The notes beneath the pieces are model-generated. The model was not told the origin of the DNA. It searched no databases and saw nothing but the letters and a program-made list of their open reading frames with translations. From the NCBI GenBank assembly GCA_050946275.1, contig JBMNUM010000021.1:1-35965 (forward strand): a stretch of 35,965 nt of DNA, written 5' to 3'. Position 1 is the stretch's first letter. Each line of letters opens with the position of its first letter. Made by a program: the position numbers and the translations under genes. This DNA comes from JBMNUM01 sp050946275. Its GTDB lineage: Bacteria; Actinomycetota; Coriobacteriia; Coriobacteriales; CADBOM01. This document shows, piece after piece, positions 12,311-21,915 of the stretch.

Positions 12311-13495
12311 TTACTCGATGATCTCGGACACGCGGCCCGAACCGACCGTGCGGCCACCCTCGCGGATAGCGAAGCGGAGGCCCTGCTCCATGGCGATCGG
12401 GACGATGAGCTCGCCGGTGATCTCGACGTTGTCACCAGGCATGACCATCTCGACGCCCTCGGGCAGCTTCACGACACCGGTAACGTCCGTGGTGCGGAAG
12501 TAGAACTGCGGACGATAGCCATCGAAGAACGGGGTGTGACGGCCACCCTCCTCCTTGGTCAGGACGTAGACCTGGCCCTTGAACTTGGTGTGCGGGGTAA
12601 CGCTACCCGGCTTGCAGAGAACCTGGCCGCGGACGATATCCTCGCGCTTGGTGCCGCGGAGCAGGCAGCCGATGTTGTCGCCGGCCTGAGCCTCGTCCAG
12701 GATCTTGCGGAACATCTCGACACCGGTGCAGACGGTCTTGGCCGTGGGCTTGATGCCGACGATCTCGACCTCGTCGTTGGTGTGGATGACGCCGCGCTCG
12801 ACACGACCGGTGGCAACGGTGCCGCGGCCGGTGATGGTGAAGATGTCCTCGACAGCCATCAGGAACGGCTTGTCGGTGTCGCGGTCAGGCAGCGGGATGT
12901 AGTTGTCGACAGCGTCCATGAGCTCCCAGATCTTCTCCTGCCACTGGGGATCGCCCTCCAGGGCCTTCAGAGCGGAGCCGCGGATGATCGGGATATCGTC
13001 TCCCGGGAACTCGTACTCGGAGAGAAGCTCGCGGGTCTCCATCTCGACGAGCTCGATGAGCTCCTCGTCGTCGACCATATCGCACTTGTTCAGGAAGACC
13101 ACGATGTAGGGCACGCCGACCTGACGGGCAAGCAGGATGTGCTCGCGGGTCTGGGCCATGGGGCCGTCGGTGGCGGCGATGACCAGGATAGCGCCGTCCA
13201 TCTGGGCAGCACCGGTGATCATGTTCTTGATGTAGTCGGCATGGCCGGGGCAGTCAACGTGAGCATAGTGACGATTCTCGGTCTCATACTCGATGTGAGC
13301 GATCGAGATCGTGATGCCGCGGTCGCGCTCCTCCGGAGCCTTGTCGATGTCCTCGAAGGCCGTGAAGTCGGCCAGGCCCTTCTCGGAGAGGGTCTTGGAG
13401 ATCGCTGCGGTCAGCGTGGTCTTGCCATGGTCGACATGGCCGATGGTGCCGATGTTAACATGCGGCTTCGTACGCTCGAAATGCTCTTTTGCCAT
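12311..13495 (-). CDS. tuf: Translation elongation factor Tu
   Basis: GTPase that delivers aminoacyl-tRNA to the ribosomal A site; 394 residues, typical. Seen: P-loop GHVDHGKTT (about residues 19-27), switch I RGITIS, switch II DCPGH, NKCD and the SAL motif for guanine binding, then domains 2 and 3 ending GRTVGSGRVSEIIE. ATG at 13495 has AAGGAGG (13503-13509) at 7 bases. It stands 58 bases after tRNA-Met and is followed by rpmG. No clear promoter is visible immediately upstream, so it probably depends at least partly on transcription through the tRNA genes. fusA and the S12/S7 genes are not nearby; this copy sits with the tRNAs, like E. coli tufB. Confidence 0.98.
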   Translation of the reverse strand: MAKEHFERTKPHVNIGTIGHVDHGKTTLTAAISKTLSEKGLADFTAFEDIDKAPEERDRGITISIAHIEYETENRHYAHVDCPGHADYIKNMITGAAQMDGAILVIAATDGPMAQTREHILLARQVGVPYIVVFLNKCDMVDDEELIELVEMETRELLSEYEFPGDDIPIIRGSALKALEGDPQWQEKIWELMDAVDNYIPLPDRDTDKPFLMAVEDIFTITGRGTVATGRVERGVIHTNDEVEIVGIKPTAKTVCTGVEMFRKILDEAQAGDNIGCLLRGTKREDIVRGQVLCKPGSVTPHTKFKGQVYVLTKEEGGRHTPFFDGYRPQFYFRTTDVTGVVKLPEGVEMVMPGDNVEITGELIVPIAMEQGLRFAIREGGRTVGSGRVSEIIE

Positions 13496-13553
13496 GTGGC
13501 TTCCTCCTTCTAGAAGTCTATATACAGCGCCTCACGGGACGCTAGTATCCAAA

Positions 13554-13630
13554 TGGTAGCGGTGACTGGACTCGAACCAGTGACAACACGGGTATGAACC
13601 GTGCGCTCTAACCAACTGAGCTACACCGCC
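13554..13630 (-). tRNA. tRNA-Met, elongator type (anticodon CAT)
   Basis: 77 bases with encoded CCA. The anticodon loop is TTCATAC within a CACGG/CCGTG stem. The three consecutive G-C pairs of initiator tRNA are absent, and position 1-72 forms a G-U pair, so this is elongator rather than initiator. An Ile tRNA with lysidine-modified CAT cannot be fully excluded. Confidence 0.88.
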
Positions 13631-13655
13631 AAAAAATAACGCCCGGAAAGGCGTT
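13631..13655 (-). terminator. Terminator-like hairpin between tRNA-Thr(GGT) and tRNA-Met
   Basis: Minus strand: AACGCC / GGCGTT, a 6-bp stem (13655-13650 and 13643-13638) with a 6-base loop, then ATTTTTT. The stem is short, so termination may be partial. If it is efficient, tuf would need a promoter close to its own start. Confidence 0.5.
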
Positions 13656-13664
13656 GATCATAAC

Positions 13665-13740
13665 TGGAGCCCGCGACCGGACTTGAACCGGTGACCTCTT
13701 CGTTACCAACGAAGTGCTCTACCGACTGAGCTACACGGGC
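13665..13740 (-). tRNA. tRNA-Thr (anticodon GGT)
   Basis: 76 bases with encoded CCA. The anticodon loop is TTGGTAA in a CTTCG/CGAAG stem, with acceptor GCCCGTG / CGCGGGC. It is the second of two threonine tRNAs in this cluster. Confidence 0.97.
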
Positions 13741-13743
13741 AGA

Positions 13744-13828
13744 TGGTGGGCGCGCATGGATTCGAACCATGGTAGGCATAGCCAACGGGTTTACAGCCCG
13801 TCCCCTTTAACCACTCGGGCACACGCCC
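13744..13828 (-). tRNA. tRNA-Tyr (anticodon GTA)
   Basis: 85 bases with encoded CCA and the long variable arm of class II tRNAs. The anticodon loop is CTGTAAA in an ACGGG/CCCGT stem. It is 3 bases from tRNA-Thr(GGT) and presumably processed from the same transcript. Confidence 0.97.
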
Positions 13829-13897
13829 ATCTGCGGTACTTCGAAAATCTCAAGTTTTCAAGTTGCCAGCTTCGTTCGTACCAGACGAACGTTAGGC

Positions 13898-13926
13898 ATA
13901 TTACACGTTCGCGTTTGGCTCGTCAA
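13898..13926 (-). promoter_or_regulatory. Promoter of the tRNA-Tyr/Thr/Met(-tuf) unit
   Basis: Minus strand: TTGACG (13926-13921), a 17-base spacer and TAATAT (13903-13898). The predicted start near 13891 lies about 63 bases ahead of tRNA-Tyr. Confidence 0.75.
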
Positions 13927-14162
13927 ACGTGTACACGCCCCCGTGCGTATCCATACTATAGCACAGCGTTTTCCCCGGTAGATGGCCATTTTTTGGGTGC
14001 CGAGACGGCAATTGGCGGCGATTTGAAAACGGCGAACGGTAGTTGGGGAAACACGAGAATGCCCGACAAGCGGGGCAGACGGCCAAAAACAGGTGCCAAA
14101 TGGACGTTTTCAAGCATGGTTTTCGGGGATTTTACGCTTGAGCGCATATAAAAAAGACGGGG
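13927..14162. other. Intergenic stretch without gene
   Basis: About 235 bases between the tRNA-Tyr promoter and tRNA-Thr(TGT). It holds no credible reading frame. A run of six T on the minus strand (about 14150-14155) follows tRNA-Thr(TGT) and may help end its transcript. A weak hairpin GCCC/GGGC lies near 14060-14080. Base composition is lower in GC than the flanking genes. Confidence 0.6.
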
Positions 14163-14237
14163 TGGAGCTGGCGACAGGAGTCGAACCCGCAACCTACTGA
14201 TTACAAATCAGTTGCGCTGCCATTGCGCCACGCCAGC
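14163..14237 (-). tRNA. tRNA-Thr (anticodon TGT)
   Basis: 75 bases with encoded CCA. The anticodon loop is TTTGTAA in an ACTGA/TCAGT stem; acceptor GCTGGCG / CGCCAGC. With tRNA-Thr(GGT) it covers most ACN codons. It has its own upstream promoter-like sequence. Confidence 0.97.
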
Positions 14238-14259
14238 ATTTCCCCGTGCGAACGTCTAT

Positions 14260-14289
14260 ATAGTACAGAAACGCGCGGTGGGCCGGCAA
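14260..14289 (-). promoter_or_regulatory. Possible promoter of tRNA-Thr(TGT)
   Basis: Minus strand: TTGCCG (14289-14284), an 18-base spacer and TACTAT (14265-14260), with the start near 14253, some 15 bases before the tRNA. The -35 box lies within one copy of a 32-nt direct repeat. Confidence 0.5.
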
Positions 14290-14372
14290 TCGCTTTCGGG
14301 AGGCGGTTTTTGGAACGCTCCCCCGGGTAACGTTCCAATTGCGGTGGGCCGGCAAACGCATTCGGGAGACGG
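14275..14372. repeat. Direct repeat of 32 nt flanking a palindrome
   Basis: Copies at 14275-14306 and 14341-14372 (GCGGTGGGCCGGCAA, then CGC and TTCGGGAG) differ at 3 of 32 positions. A GGAACG palindrome lies between them (14310-14338). Confidence 0.8.
14310..14338. repeat. GGAACGCTCC-family palindrome, copy 1
   Basis: Arms TTGGAACG (14310-14317) and CGTTCCAA (14331-14338) around CTCCCCCGGGTAA. It is the most diverged of six related palindromes in the window. No T-run follows on either strand, so it is not an obvious terminator. Confidence 0.7.
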
Positions 14373-14374
14373 CA

Positions 14375-14384
14375 CCCCCCCCCC
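14375..14384. repeat. Homopolymer of ten C
   Basis: Ten consecutive C on the plus strand (G10 on the coding-side strand), 26 bases past the yacP stop. It is noncoding and prone to slippage or sequencing error. Confidence 0.8.
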
Positions 14385-14410
14385 GTAATGCCGCGCGGAG
14401 CGCTCCCGTT

Positions 14411-14944
14411 CTAGCCGCGGAGCATCTGCTCGAGCTTGGCGCGGGTGTCGGGGTCGAGGCGGCCGCCGAGCGTGAACTTGCCGTAGTTGGCGGCGGATTC
14501 GTGCAGGTCCTCGTTGATGTCGTCCATCTCGTGGACGAACCCGATGGCGCTCATGCGGGTGACGCCGTTCTTGAACGTGGCGTTCTGAACGTCCCAGTCG
14601 GAGCTCACGACGAGCACCTCGCGGCCATCGCGCTGGGCCTTGAACGACAGGCGCTCGATGACCTCGTCGGCCTCGGTGTCGGCGGCGGAGAAGATGACGG
14701 ATATGCCCGCGGTCTTGACGGGCTTGCCCTCGGAATACTCGTTGCCGCCCCCGTCGAAGACGATCACGGCCTCGTAGCGCTCCTGGGCAAAGGCCGCGAC
14801 ATCGGCGATCAGATGCTCGCGGACGCGGTTGATGGGATCGTCGTCGAAGTCGTCGACCTCCTCGACCGCGTAGTGCCCGCCCGATCGGATGAGGTTGTAC
14901 CCGTCTACGAGAAGCAGCGGCTTCTTGCGGCTAGAAGCCGACAT
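14411..14944 (-). CDS. yacP: YacP-like NYN-domain ribonuclease (Rae1 family)
   Basis: Predicted PIN/NYN-fold endoribonuclease, 177 residues; the B. subtilis relative Rae1 (YacP) cuts mRNA in the ribosomal A site. Seen: the family's LLLVDGYNLIRSGGHY motif near residue 11-26 (first catalytic Asp), VIVFDGGGNEYSEG, the SAADTEADEVIERL acidic segment and VVSSDWDVQ (further metal-binding acids). ATG at 14944 lies inside the 3' end of rlmB (14-base overlap, different frame) and gives the natural start; the frame extends further upstream only through rlmB antisense of meaning. The rlmB-yacP pair is also adjacent in Bacillus, which supports the call. The target is not known here. Confidence 0.88.
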   Translation of the reverse strand: MSASSRKKPLLLVDGYNLIRSGGHYAVEEVDDFDDDPINRVREHLIADVAAFAQERYEAVIVFDGGGNEYSEGKPVKTAGISVIFSAADTEADEVIERLSFKAQRDGREVLVVSSDWDVQNATFKNGVTRMSAIGFVHEMDDINEDLHESAANYGKFTLGGRLDPDTRAKLEQMLRG

Positions 14945-15914
14945 CGAACCCCGCCTCCCGGGACTGGCGCAGCCACTCGTATCCGAGCGACACGGTCGCG
15001 CACGAGACGTTGAGCGAGCCGATCTCGCCACGCTGCGGCAGGCTCACGAGGAAGTCGCACTGCTTCTCGACGAGGCGGGAGAGGCCCTCCCCCTCCGAGC
15101 CCATCACGAGGACGAGGCGGCCCTTCATGGGGCTCTCCCAGCACACGGCCTCGGCCTTCTCGCTCGCGCCGGCGACCCAGAAGCCGTTCGTGCGGAGCTT
15201 CTCGCAGGCGTTCGAGAGGTTCGAGACCTGGGCGATCTTCATGCGGCTCACCGCCCCGGCCGACGTCTTGTACGTCGAGGCGACGACCTCGGCGGAGCGC
15301 TTGTTGGGGATGATGATGCCCGACGCGCCCAGGACCTCGGCGCTTCTCACGATGGCCCCGAGGTTGCCGACGTCGGTGATGTGGTCGAGCACGATGACGA
15401 GAGCGGCGTCACGGCCCTCGCAGGCAGCGGCGATCTCGCCCACGGATGCATACTTGTACGGCCGGGCGACGGCGATGACACCCTGATGCGCCAGGCCGAC
15501 GGCCTTCGCGTCGAGCTTGCGCTTCGGGGCGATCTGCACATCGAGGTCGCGCTTGATGGCGAGCTTGACGACCTTGTCCATGACCTCGTTGTCCTGCGAG
15601 CCCTGCGCGATGAGGACGCGCTTGAGCGGGACGCCGGACTCGAGCGCCTCGAGCACGGCGTGCTTCCCGGCGATGACGTCGGTGCCGTCGCGCTCGTCCT
15701 TGCGGTAGGAGTTGCCCTGGCCCGTGCCGGAGTCGCGACCGGCCTTGACGCCCTGCGGCTTCTTGCGGAAATCCCACGCGTCCTTCGACTCGGCGGGGGC
15801 ACCGCCCTTCTTGCGGTTCGCGGGCTTGCCCTTGCCCTTGCCGCCACGCGGCTGCGAGCCGGACTTGAACGCCCTGCTCGCCGCAGAGCCCTTGTATCCA
15901 CCTTGCTTGGCCAT
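14931..15914 (-). CDS. rlmB: 23S rRNA 2'-O-methyltransferase, TrmH/RlmB family
   Basis: SPOUT-class methyltransferase, expected to methylate the ribose of a 23S rRNA guanosine with S-adenosylmethionine; 327 residues. Seen: a basic, Gly/Lys/Ser-rich N-terminal region of about 85 residues (KGSAASRAFKSGSQPRGGKG), the L30e-like substrate domain (VIAGKHAVLEALESG through LAHQGVIAVARPY), and the three SPOUT motifs: HITDVGNLGAIVRSAEVLGA, VLVMGSEGEGLSRLV and LPQRGEIGSLNVSCATVSLG, the last forming the knot. ATG at 15914 (MAKQGGYKG) is preceded by GGAGAAGG; an upstream in-frame ATG at 15962 is less likely. The exact target position cannot be told from sequence. It follows cysS by 65 bases and overlaps yacP. 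Confidence 0.92.
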   Translation of the reverse strand: MAKQGGYKGSAASRAFKSGSQPRGGKGKGKPANRKKGGAPAESKDAWDFRKKPQGVKAGRDSGTGQGNSYRKDERDGTDVIAGKHAVLEALESGVPLKRVLIAQGSQDNEVMDKVVKLAIKRDLDVQIAPKRKLDAKAVGLAHQGVIAVARPYKYASVGEIAAACEGRDAALVIVLDHITDVGNLGAIVRSAEVLGASGIIIPNKRSAEVVASTYKTSAGAVSRMKIAQVSNLSNACEKLRTNGFWVAGASEKAEAVCWESPMKGRLVLVMGSEGEGLSRLVEKQCDFLVSLPQRGEIGSLNVSCATVSLGYEWLRQSREAGFDVGF

Positions 15915-15979
15915 GTTAACCTTCTCCGTTCGAGATGAGCCGAGGGATGCCCCCCGGCTCATGTTCGCGGTTGAGATTG

Positions 15980-17479
15980 CTAGAGAACCAGACGCGCGCC
16001 CTGGGCGGTGTCCTCGATCGAGATGCCGAGCGCGGAGAGGCCGTCGCGGATGGCGTCGGCCACCGCCCAGTCCTTCTCCTTGCGCGCGGCGGCGCGGCGC
16101 TCGATCAGCGCGTTGGCCGCAGCCTCGCGGTCGTCGCCCTCGAAACCGGCCATCTCTGCGGCCAGCGCGAGCACGCCCTCGGGAATCTCGGAACCGGCCT
16201 CAGCCTCCATGTCGATGCCGAAGCGCCCCATGAGGTCGACGATGGCGGCACGGGCTGCCAGAGCGGCCTCGACCGCCTCGGCGGTGGCGAGACCGGCGGA
16301 GATGAACGAGTTCGCCTCGCCCACGAGGGAGAACACGGCGCCGAGCGCGGCGGCGGTGTTGAAGTCGTCGTCCATCACCTCGACGTAGGCGGCCACATCG
16401 GCGTCGACGGCGTCCCTCAGAGCGCGGCAGCGCTCGAGCTCAGCCTCGTCGGCCGCGACCGGGGCCGGGGCGTTGTCGCACTCCCAGGCGATGTTGCGCA
16501 GCGTCGTCTCGATGCGCTCGAACGAGGTCGTCGCCTCCTCGAGGCGCTCGGCCGAGTAGTCGAGCGGGCTGCGGTAATGCGTCTGCAGCATCAGCACGCG
16601 CAGGATGCGCGGGTCGAGATGTTCGAGGATGTCCTTGAGGTACATGAAGTTGCCGAGGCTCTTCGACATCTTCTCGTTCTCGCCCGTCTCCTCGTTGCGG
16701 ATGTTGAGCATGCCGCCGTGCATCCAGTAGTTGCACAGGCGCTGGCCGGCGCTGCACTCCGACTGCGCGACCTCGTTCTCGTGATGCGGGAAGACGAGGT
16801 CGACGCCGCCGCCGTGGATGTCGAACGTCGTGCCGAGGTACTTGGCCGACATGGACGAGCACTCGATGTGCCAGCCGGGGCGGCCGGGGCCCCACGGGGA
16901 ATCCCACGAGGGCTCACCGGGCTTCGCGGCCTTCCAGAGCGCGAAGTCGAGCGGGTCGTGCTTGCGCGGGTCGACGTCGATACGCGAGCCGCTGACCATC
17001 TCGTCGATGCTGCGGCCGGAGAGCACGCCGTAGTGGTTATCGGAGCGCACGGCGAAGTACACGTCGCCTTCGGCCTCGTACGCGTGGCCGCGCTCGATGA
17101 GCGTCTCGATCGTGGCGATCATCGCGTCGATCTCCTGCGTGGCGCGGGGTCGGATGGTCGGGCGCATGACGCCCAGATCGTCCATCGCCTGGATGAACGC
17201 CTCGGAGTACTCCTCGGCCACCTCGGCGGCCGTGCGCCCCTCCTCGTTCGCGCGGTTGATGATCTTGTCATCGACATCCGTGAGGTTCGAGACGAACGTC
17301 ACGTCATAGCCGGAGTTGAGGAAGTGCCTGCGGATCACGTCGAACGAGACGAACGTGCGCGCATTGCCCACGTGGATGTGGTTGTAGACGGTCGGGCCGC
17401 ACACGTACATCCCGACCTTGCCCTCCTCGATGGGAACGAACTCGTCCTTGCGCCTCGTCAGCGTGTTGTAGATCTTCAT
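15980..17479 (-). CDS. cysS: Cysteinyl-tRNA synthetase
   Basis: Class I synthetase that charges tRNA-Cys; 499 residues. Seen: MKIYNTLTRRKDEF, the zinc-binding CGPTVYN (Cys27), HIHVGNARTF (the HIGH signature, about residues 34-43), the second zinc-site cysteine in WHIECSSMS, HHENEVAQSE, and KMSKS at residues 270-274. The C-terminal helical anticodon-binding part is alanine-rich, with DDDFNTAAALGAVF and AVADAIRDGLSALGI. ATG at 17479 has AAGGAAGG close upstream and gives the standard start; an in-frame ATG 7 codons earlier lacks a site. The order ispD-ispF-cysS-rlmB-yacP matches the Bacillus cluster, minus gltX, cysE and mrnC. Confidence 0.97.
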   Translation of the reverse strand: MKIYNTLTRRKDEFVPIEEGKVGMYVCGPTVYNHIHVGNARTFVSFDVIRRHFLNSGYDVTFVSNLTDVDDKIINRANEEGRTAAEVAEEYSEAFIQAMDDLGVMRPTIRPRATQEIDAMIATIETLIERGHAYEAEGDVYFAVRSDNHYGVLSGRSIDEMVSGSRIDVDPRKHDPLDFALWKAAKPGEPSWDSPWGPGRPGWHIECSSMSAKYLGTTFDIHGGGVDLVFPHHENEVAQSECSAGQRLCNYWMHGGMLNIRNEETGENEKMSKSLGNFMYLKDILEHLDPRILRVLMLQTHYRSPLDYSAERLEEATTSFERIETTLRNIAWECDNAPAPVAADEAELERCRALRDAVDADVAAYVEVMDDDFNTAAALGAVFSLVGEANSFISAGLATAEAVEAALAARAAIVDLMGRFGIDMEAEAGSEIPEGVLALAAEMAGFEGDDREAAANALIERRAAARKEKDWAVADAIRDGLSALGISIEDTAQGARLVL

Positions 17480-17520
17480 GGCACCTTCCTTGCGATTCAA
17501 AAACTCGATGAGTCAGATTT

Positions 17521-17562
17521 GGACGGTCAGGCCCCGACTCGTAGCGAGCCGCGGGACCGTCC
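17521..17562. other. Nested inverted repeat between ispF and cysS
   Basis: Outer arms GGACGGTC / GACCGTCC (17521-17528, 17555-17562) enclose an inner CTCG-TAG-CGAG hairpin (17538-17548). There is no T-run on the minus strand. It may be an mRNA structure in the leader of cysS or a remnant of a palindromic repeat. Confidence 0.55.
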
Positions 17563-17568
17563 CCCAAC

Positions 17569-18048
17569 TCATTTATCCAACTCTTCCAGAAGGGCGACCG
17601 CCTGGGCGGCGATGCCCTCTCCCCTGCCCTCGAAACCGAGCCATTCCGTAGTCGTGGCCTTCACGCCCACGGCATCGACCGGGACGGAGAGCGCCTCGGC
17701 GATGTTGGCGCGCATCTGCTCGCGATGCGGGCTCATCTTGGGCTCCTGAGCGATGATGACGCTGTCGACGTCCACGATGCGGAAGCCCGCCTCGCCGACG
17801 ATGCGCACGATCTGGCGCAACAGCTCGAGCGAGTCGGCGTCCTTCCAGCGGTCATCCGACGGCGGGAAGTGCTTGCCGAGGTCGCCACAGCGCGCAGCGC
17901 CCAGGATGGCATCGCCGATCGCATGGCTGAGCACGTCGGCATCGGAGTGCCCGAGCAGGCCGCGCTCGTAGGGGATGTCCACGCCCCCGATGATGAGGGC
18001 GCGGCCCTCCTCGAGGCGATGCACGTCGTATCCGAGTCCAACCCTCAC
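17569..18048 (-). CDS. ispF: 2-C-methyl-D-erythritol 2,4-cyclodiphosphate synthase
   Basis: Fifth enzyme of the MEP isoprenoid pathway; cyclises CDP-methylerythritol 2-phosphate, releasing CMP, as a zinc-dependent homotrimer. It has 159 residues, normal. Seen: GYDVHRL with zinc ligands D8 and H10, GLLGHSDADVLSHAIGDA with H42, FPPSDDRWKDADSLELL, EPKMSPH and the CDP-binding KATTTEWLGFEGRGEGIAAQ. It starts with GTG at 18048, one base after the ispD stop, so the two are coupled. ispD and ispF are adjacent in many bacteria and act two steps apart in the pathway. Confidence 0.97.
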   Translation of the reverse strand: MRVGLGYDVHRLEEGRALIIGGVDIPYERGLLGHSDADVLSHAIGDAILGAARCGDLGKHFPPSDDRWKDADSLELLRQIVRIVGEAGFRIVDVDSVIIAQEPKMSPHREQMRANIAEALSVPVDAVGVKATTTEWLGFEGRGEGIAAQAVALLEELDK

Positions 18049-18049
18049 G

Positions 18050-18907
18050 CTAGATCCCGTTCCTCTTGTGGATGCGCGCGAGAAGCGCGGCCTCGGCCGG
18101 CCCGAAGTCCTCGGGAACGGTCACCTTGATGTTGTCGCGCGGCCCCGTGACGAACGACACGATGCCGCCGACGCGCTCGACGAGCGAGCTGTCGTCCGTG
18201 CCGACGAAACCCTCCGCCAGCGCCGTGGTGTGCGCCTCGCGGATGATGTCGGAGCGGAACACCTGCGGCGTCTGCGCGATCCAGAACGCGCTGCGCTCGG
18301 GCGTGCCGATGACGGTGCCGTCGGCGACGACTTTGAGCGTGTCGATGGCCGGATGGCCCACCACCGCGCCGTCGAGGCTATCGTCGCCCTTGAGCAGCGA
18401 GATGGCATGGCCGATGAGGTCCGGCGTGATGAGCGGGCGGGCGCCATCGTGGATGGCGATGAGCTCGTAATCGCTCGGCACGCGCATGACGCCGGAAAGC
18501 GATGATTCCTGCCTCAGCTCCCCGGCCGGGGCGAGGACGATCGGCGTGACGAACGGATAGGGGTCGATGGCGACGCGCAGGTACTCGTCCATGCGGTCCT
18601 CGGGACAGACGACGACGATGAGCCCGACGTCCGCGACGGCGTCGAAGGCCTCCGCGGCCCACGTGAGCAGCGGCTTGCCGAGCAGCTCGAAGAGCTGCTT
18701 GCCTCCCGCCTGGCCGAAGCGCTCGCCGGAGCCTCCGGCGAGGACGATCGCGGCGGTCTTGGGGTTCTTGGACACCTGGCCCTGCAGCGGGGCGACGGCG
18801 TTCGCCAGCTCATCAAGGTGCTCCGCGAGCGCGATCAGCTCGGGAGCGGCGAGTACCTGGGGACCGGACACGGGGTCGACGACGACCTTGTTCTCTCCAG
18901 TTGCCAT
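18050..18907 (-). CDS. ispD: 2-C-methyl-D-erythritol 4-phosphate cytidylyltransferase with N-terminal extension
   Basis: Third step of the MEP pathway: joins CTP and methylerythritol 4-phosphate. Seen: nucleotide-binding AAIVLAGGSGERFGQAGGKQ with the catalytic R63 and K70, the HDGARPLITPDLI motif, and the C-terminal VGTDDSSLVERVG and DNIKVTVPEDF. The protein is 285 residues; the usual length is about 230. The first ~48 residues (MATGENKVVVDPVSGPQVLA and on) are outside the fold and contain a helical ELIALAEHLDELANAV segment. ATG at 18907 follows a GGAGAGAGGGGATAGG stretch; the first residue of the conventional core has no suitable start codon, which favours the long form. The longer upstream frame runs into clpC and is rejected. 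Confidence 0.93.
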   Translation of the reverse strand: MATGENKVVVDPVSGPQVLAAPELIALAEHLDELANAVAPLQGQVSKNPKTAAIVLAGGSGERFGQAGGKQLFELLGKPLLTWAAEAFDAVADVGLIVVVCPEDRMDEYLRVAIDPYPFVTPIVLAPAGELRQESSLSGVMRVPSDYELIAIHDGARPLITPDLIGHAISLLKGDDSLDGAVVGHPAIDTLKVVADGTVIGTPERSAFWIAQTPQVFRSDIIREAHTTALAEGFVGTDDSSLVERVGGIVSFVTGPRDNIKVTVPEDFGPAEAALLARIHKRNGI

Positions 18908-18969
18908 GCCTATCCCCTCTCTCCTTGCTCGCACCCGCCCCCGCAGGCGCATCGTGCATCCCATTGTAA

Positions 18970-19001
18970 ACGCGCGAGCCGCGCATTGCGCGCGGCTCGC
19001 T
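18970..19001 (-). terminator. Probable terminator after clpC
   Basis: A perfect 11-bp stem GCGAGCCGCGC / GCGCGGCTCGC (18974-18984, 18990-19000) with a 5-base loop, 13 bases after the clpC stop. On the minus strand only GCGTTTACAAT follows, so the T-tract is poor although the stem is strong. Confidence 0.6.
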
Positions 19002-19013
19002 GCCGTGTTGTTC

Positions 19014-21581
<2,568 letters not shown>

Positions 21582-21814
21582 ATGGCTCTTCCCTTCTTCT
21601 CGCGAATGGATGTGCTGCCTACCCGAATTTCCCTTGCTTCCAACCTGTTGCATTCCGCCGCTCCCACGCGGCGATTCTCCGTGTGTACATTCTTTCCAGA
21701 TGTATCATACCCTGCCCATACGGCGCAAGAAGCATGCCATAGGGCAAAAGGCGATAACGGAGGTGGGGATTTGCGCGGGACACACGGCGTGGGATGCCCC
21801 TCGGAGAGCGATCC
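21582..21814. other. clpC upstream region
   Basis: Spacer between clpC and the divergent lipoprotein gene. A TATGAT (21704-21709, minus) is a possible -10 box for clpC, but no convincing -35 lies 16-18 bases ahead (best TTCTTG at 16). No repeats of the CtsR or HspR operator type were seen. Confidence 0.4.
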
Positions 21815-21843
21815 GTGGAACGCTCCCCCGGGGAGCGTTCCAC
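21815..21843. repeat. GGAACGCTCC-family palindrome, copy 2 (perfect)
   Basis: Perfect palindrome: GTGGAACGCTCCCC, one central C, and its exact complement (14+1+14). It stands between divergent genes, where a terminator for either is not expected, 72 bases upstream of the lipoprotein start. It differs by one base from the copy that follows that gene. Confidence 0.85.
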
Positions 21844-21915
21844 ATGCCGGCTCGTGGTAGGCTGATGGTAGAAGCCACTGCAACGAAGTGGATGGGGCTC
21901 GTGAAAGGAGACGCG

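Noticed and set aside
13554..13630. Initiator tRNA-Met
   Set aside because: It lacks the three stacked G-C pairs in the anticodon stem, and the arms resemble elongator tRNA-Met.
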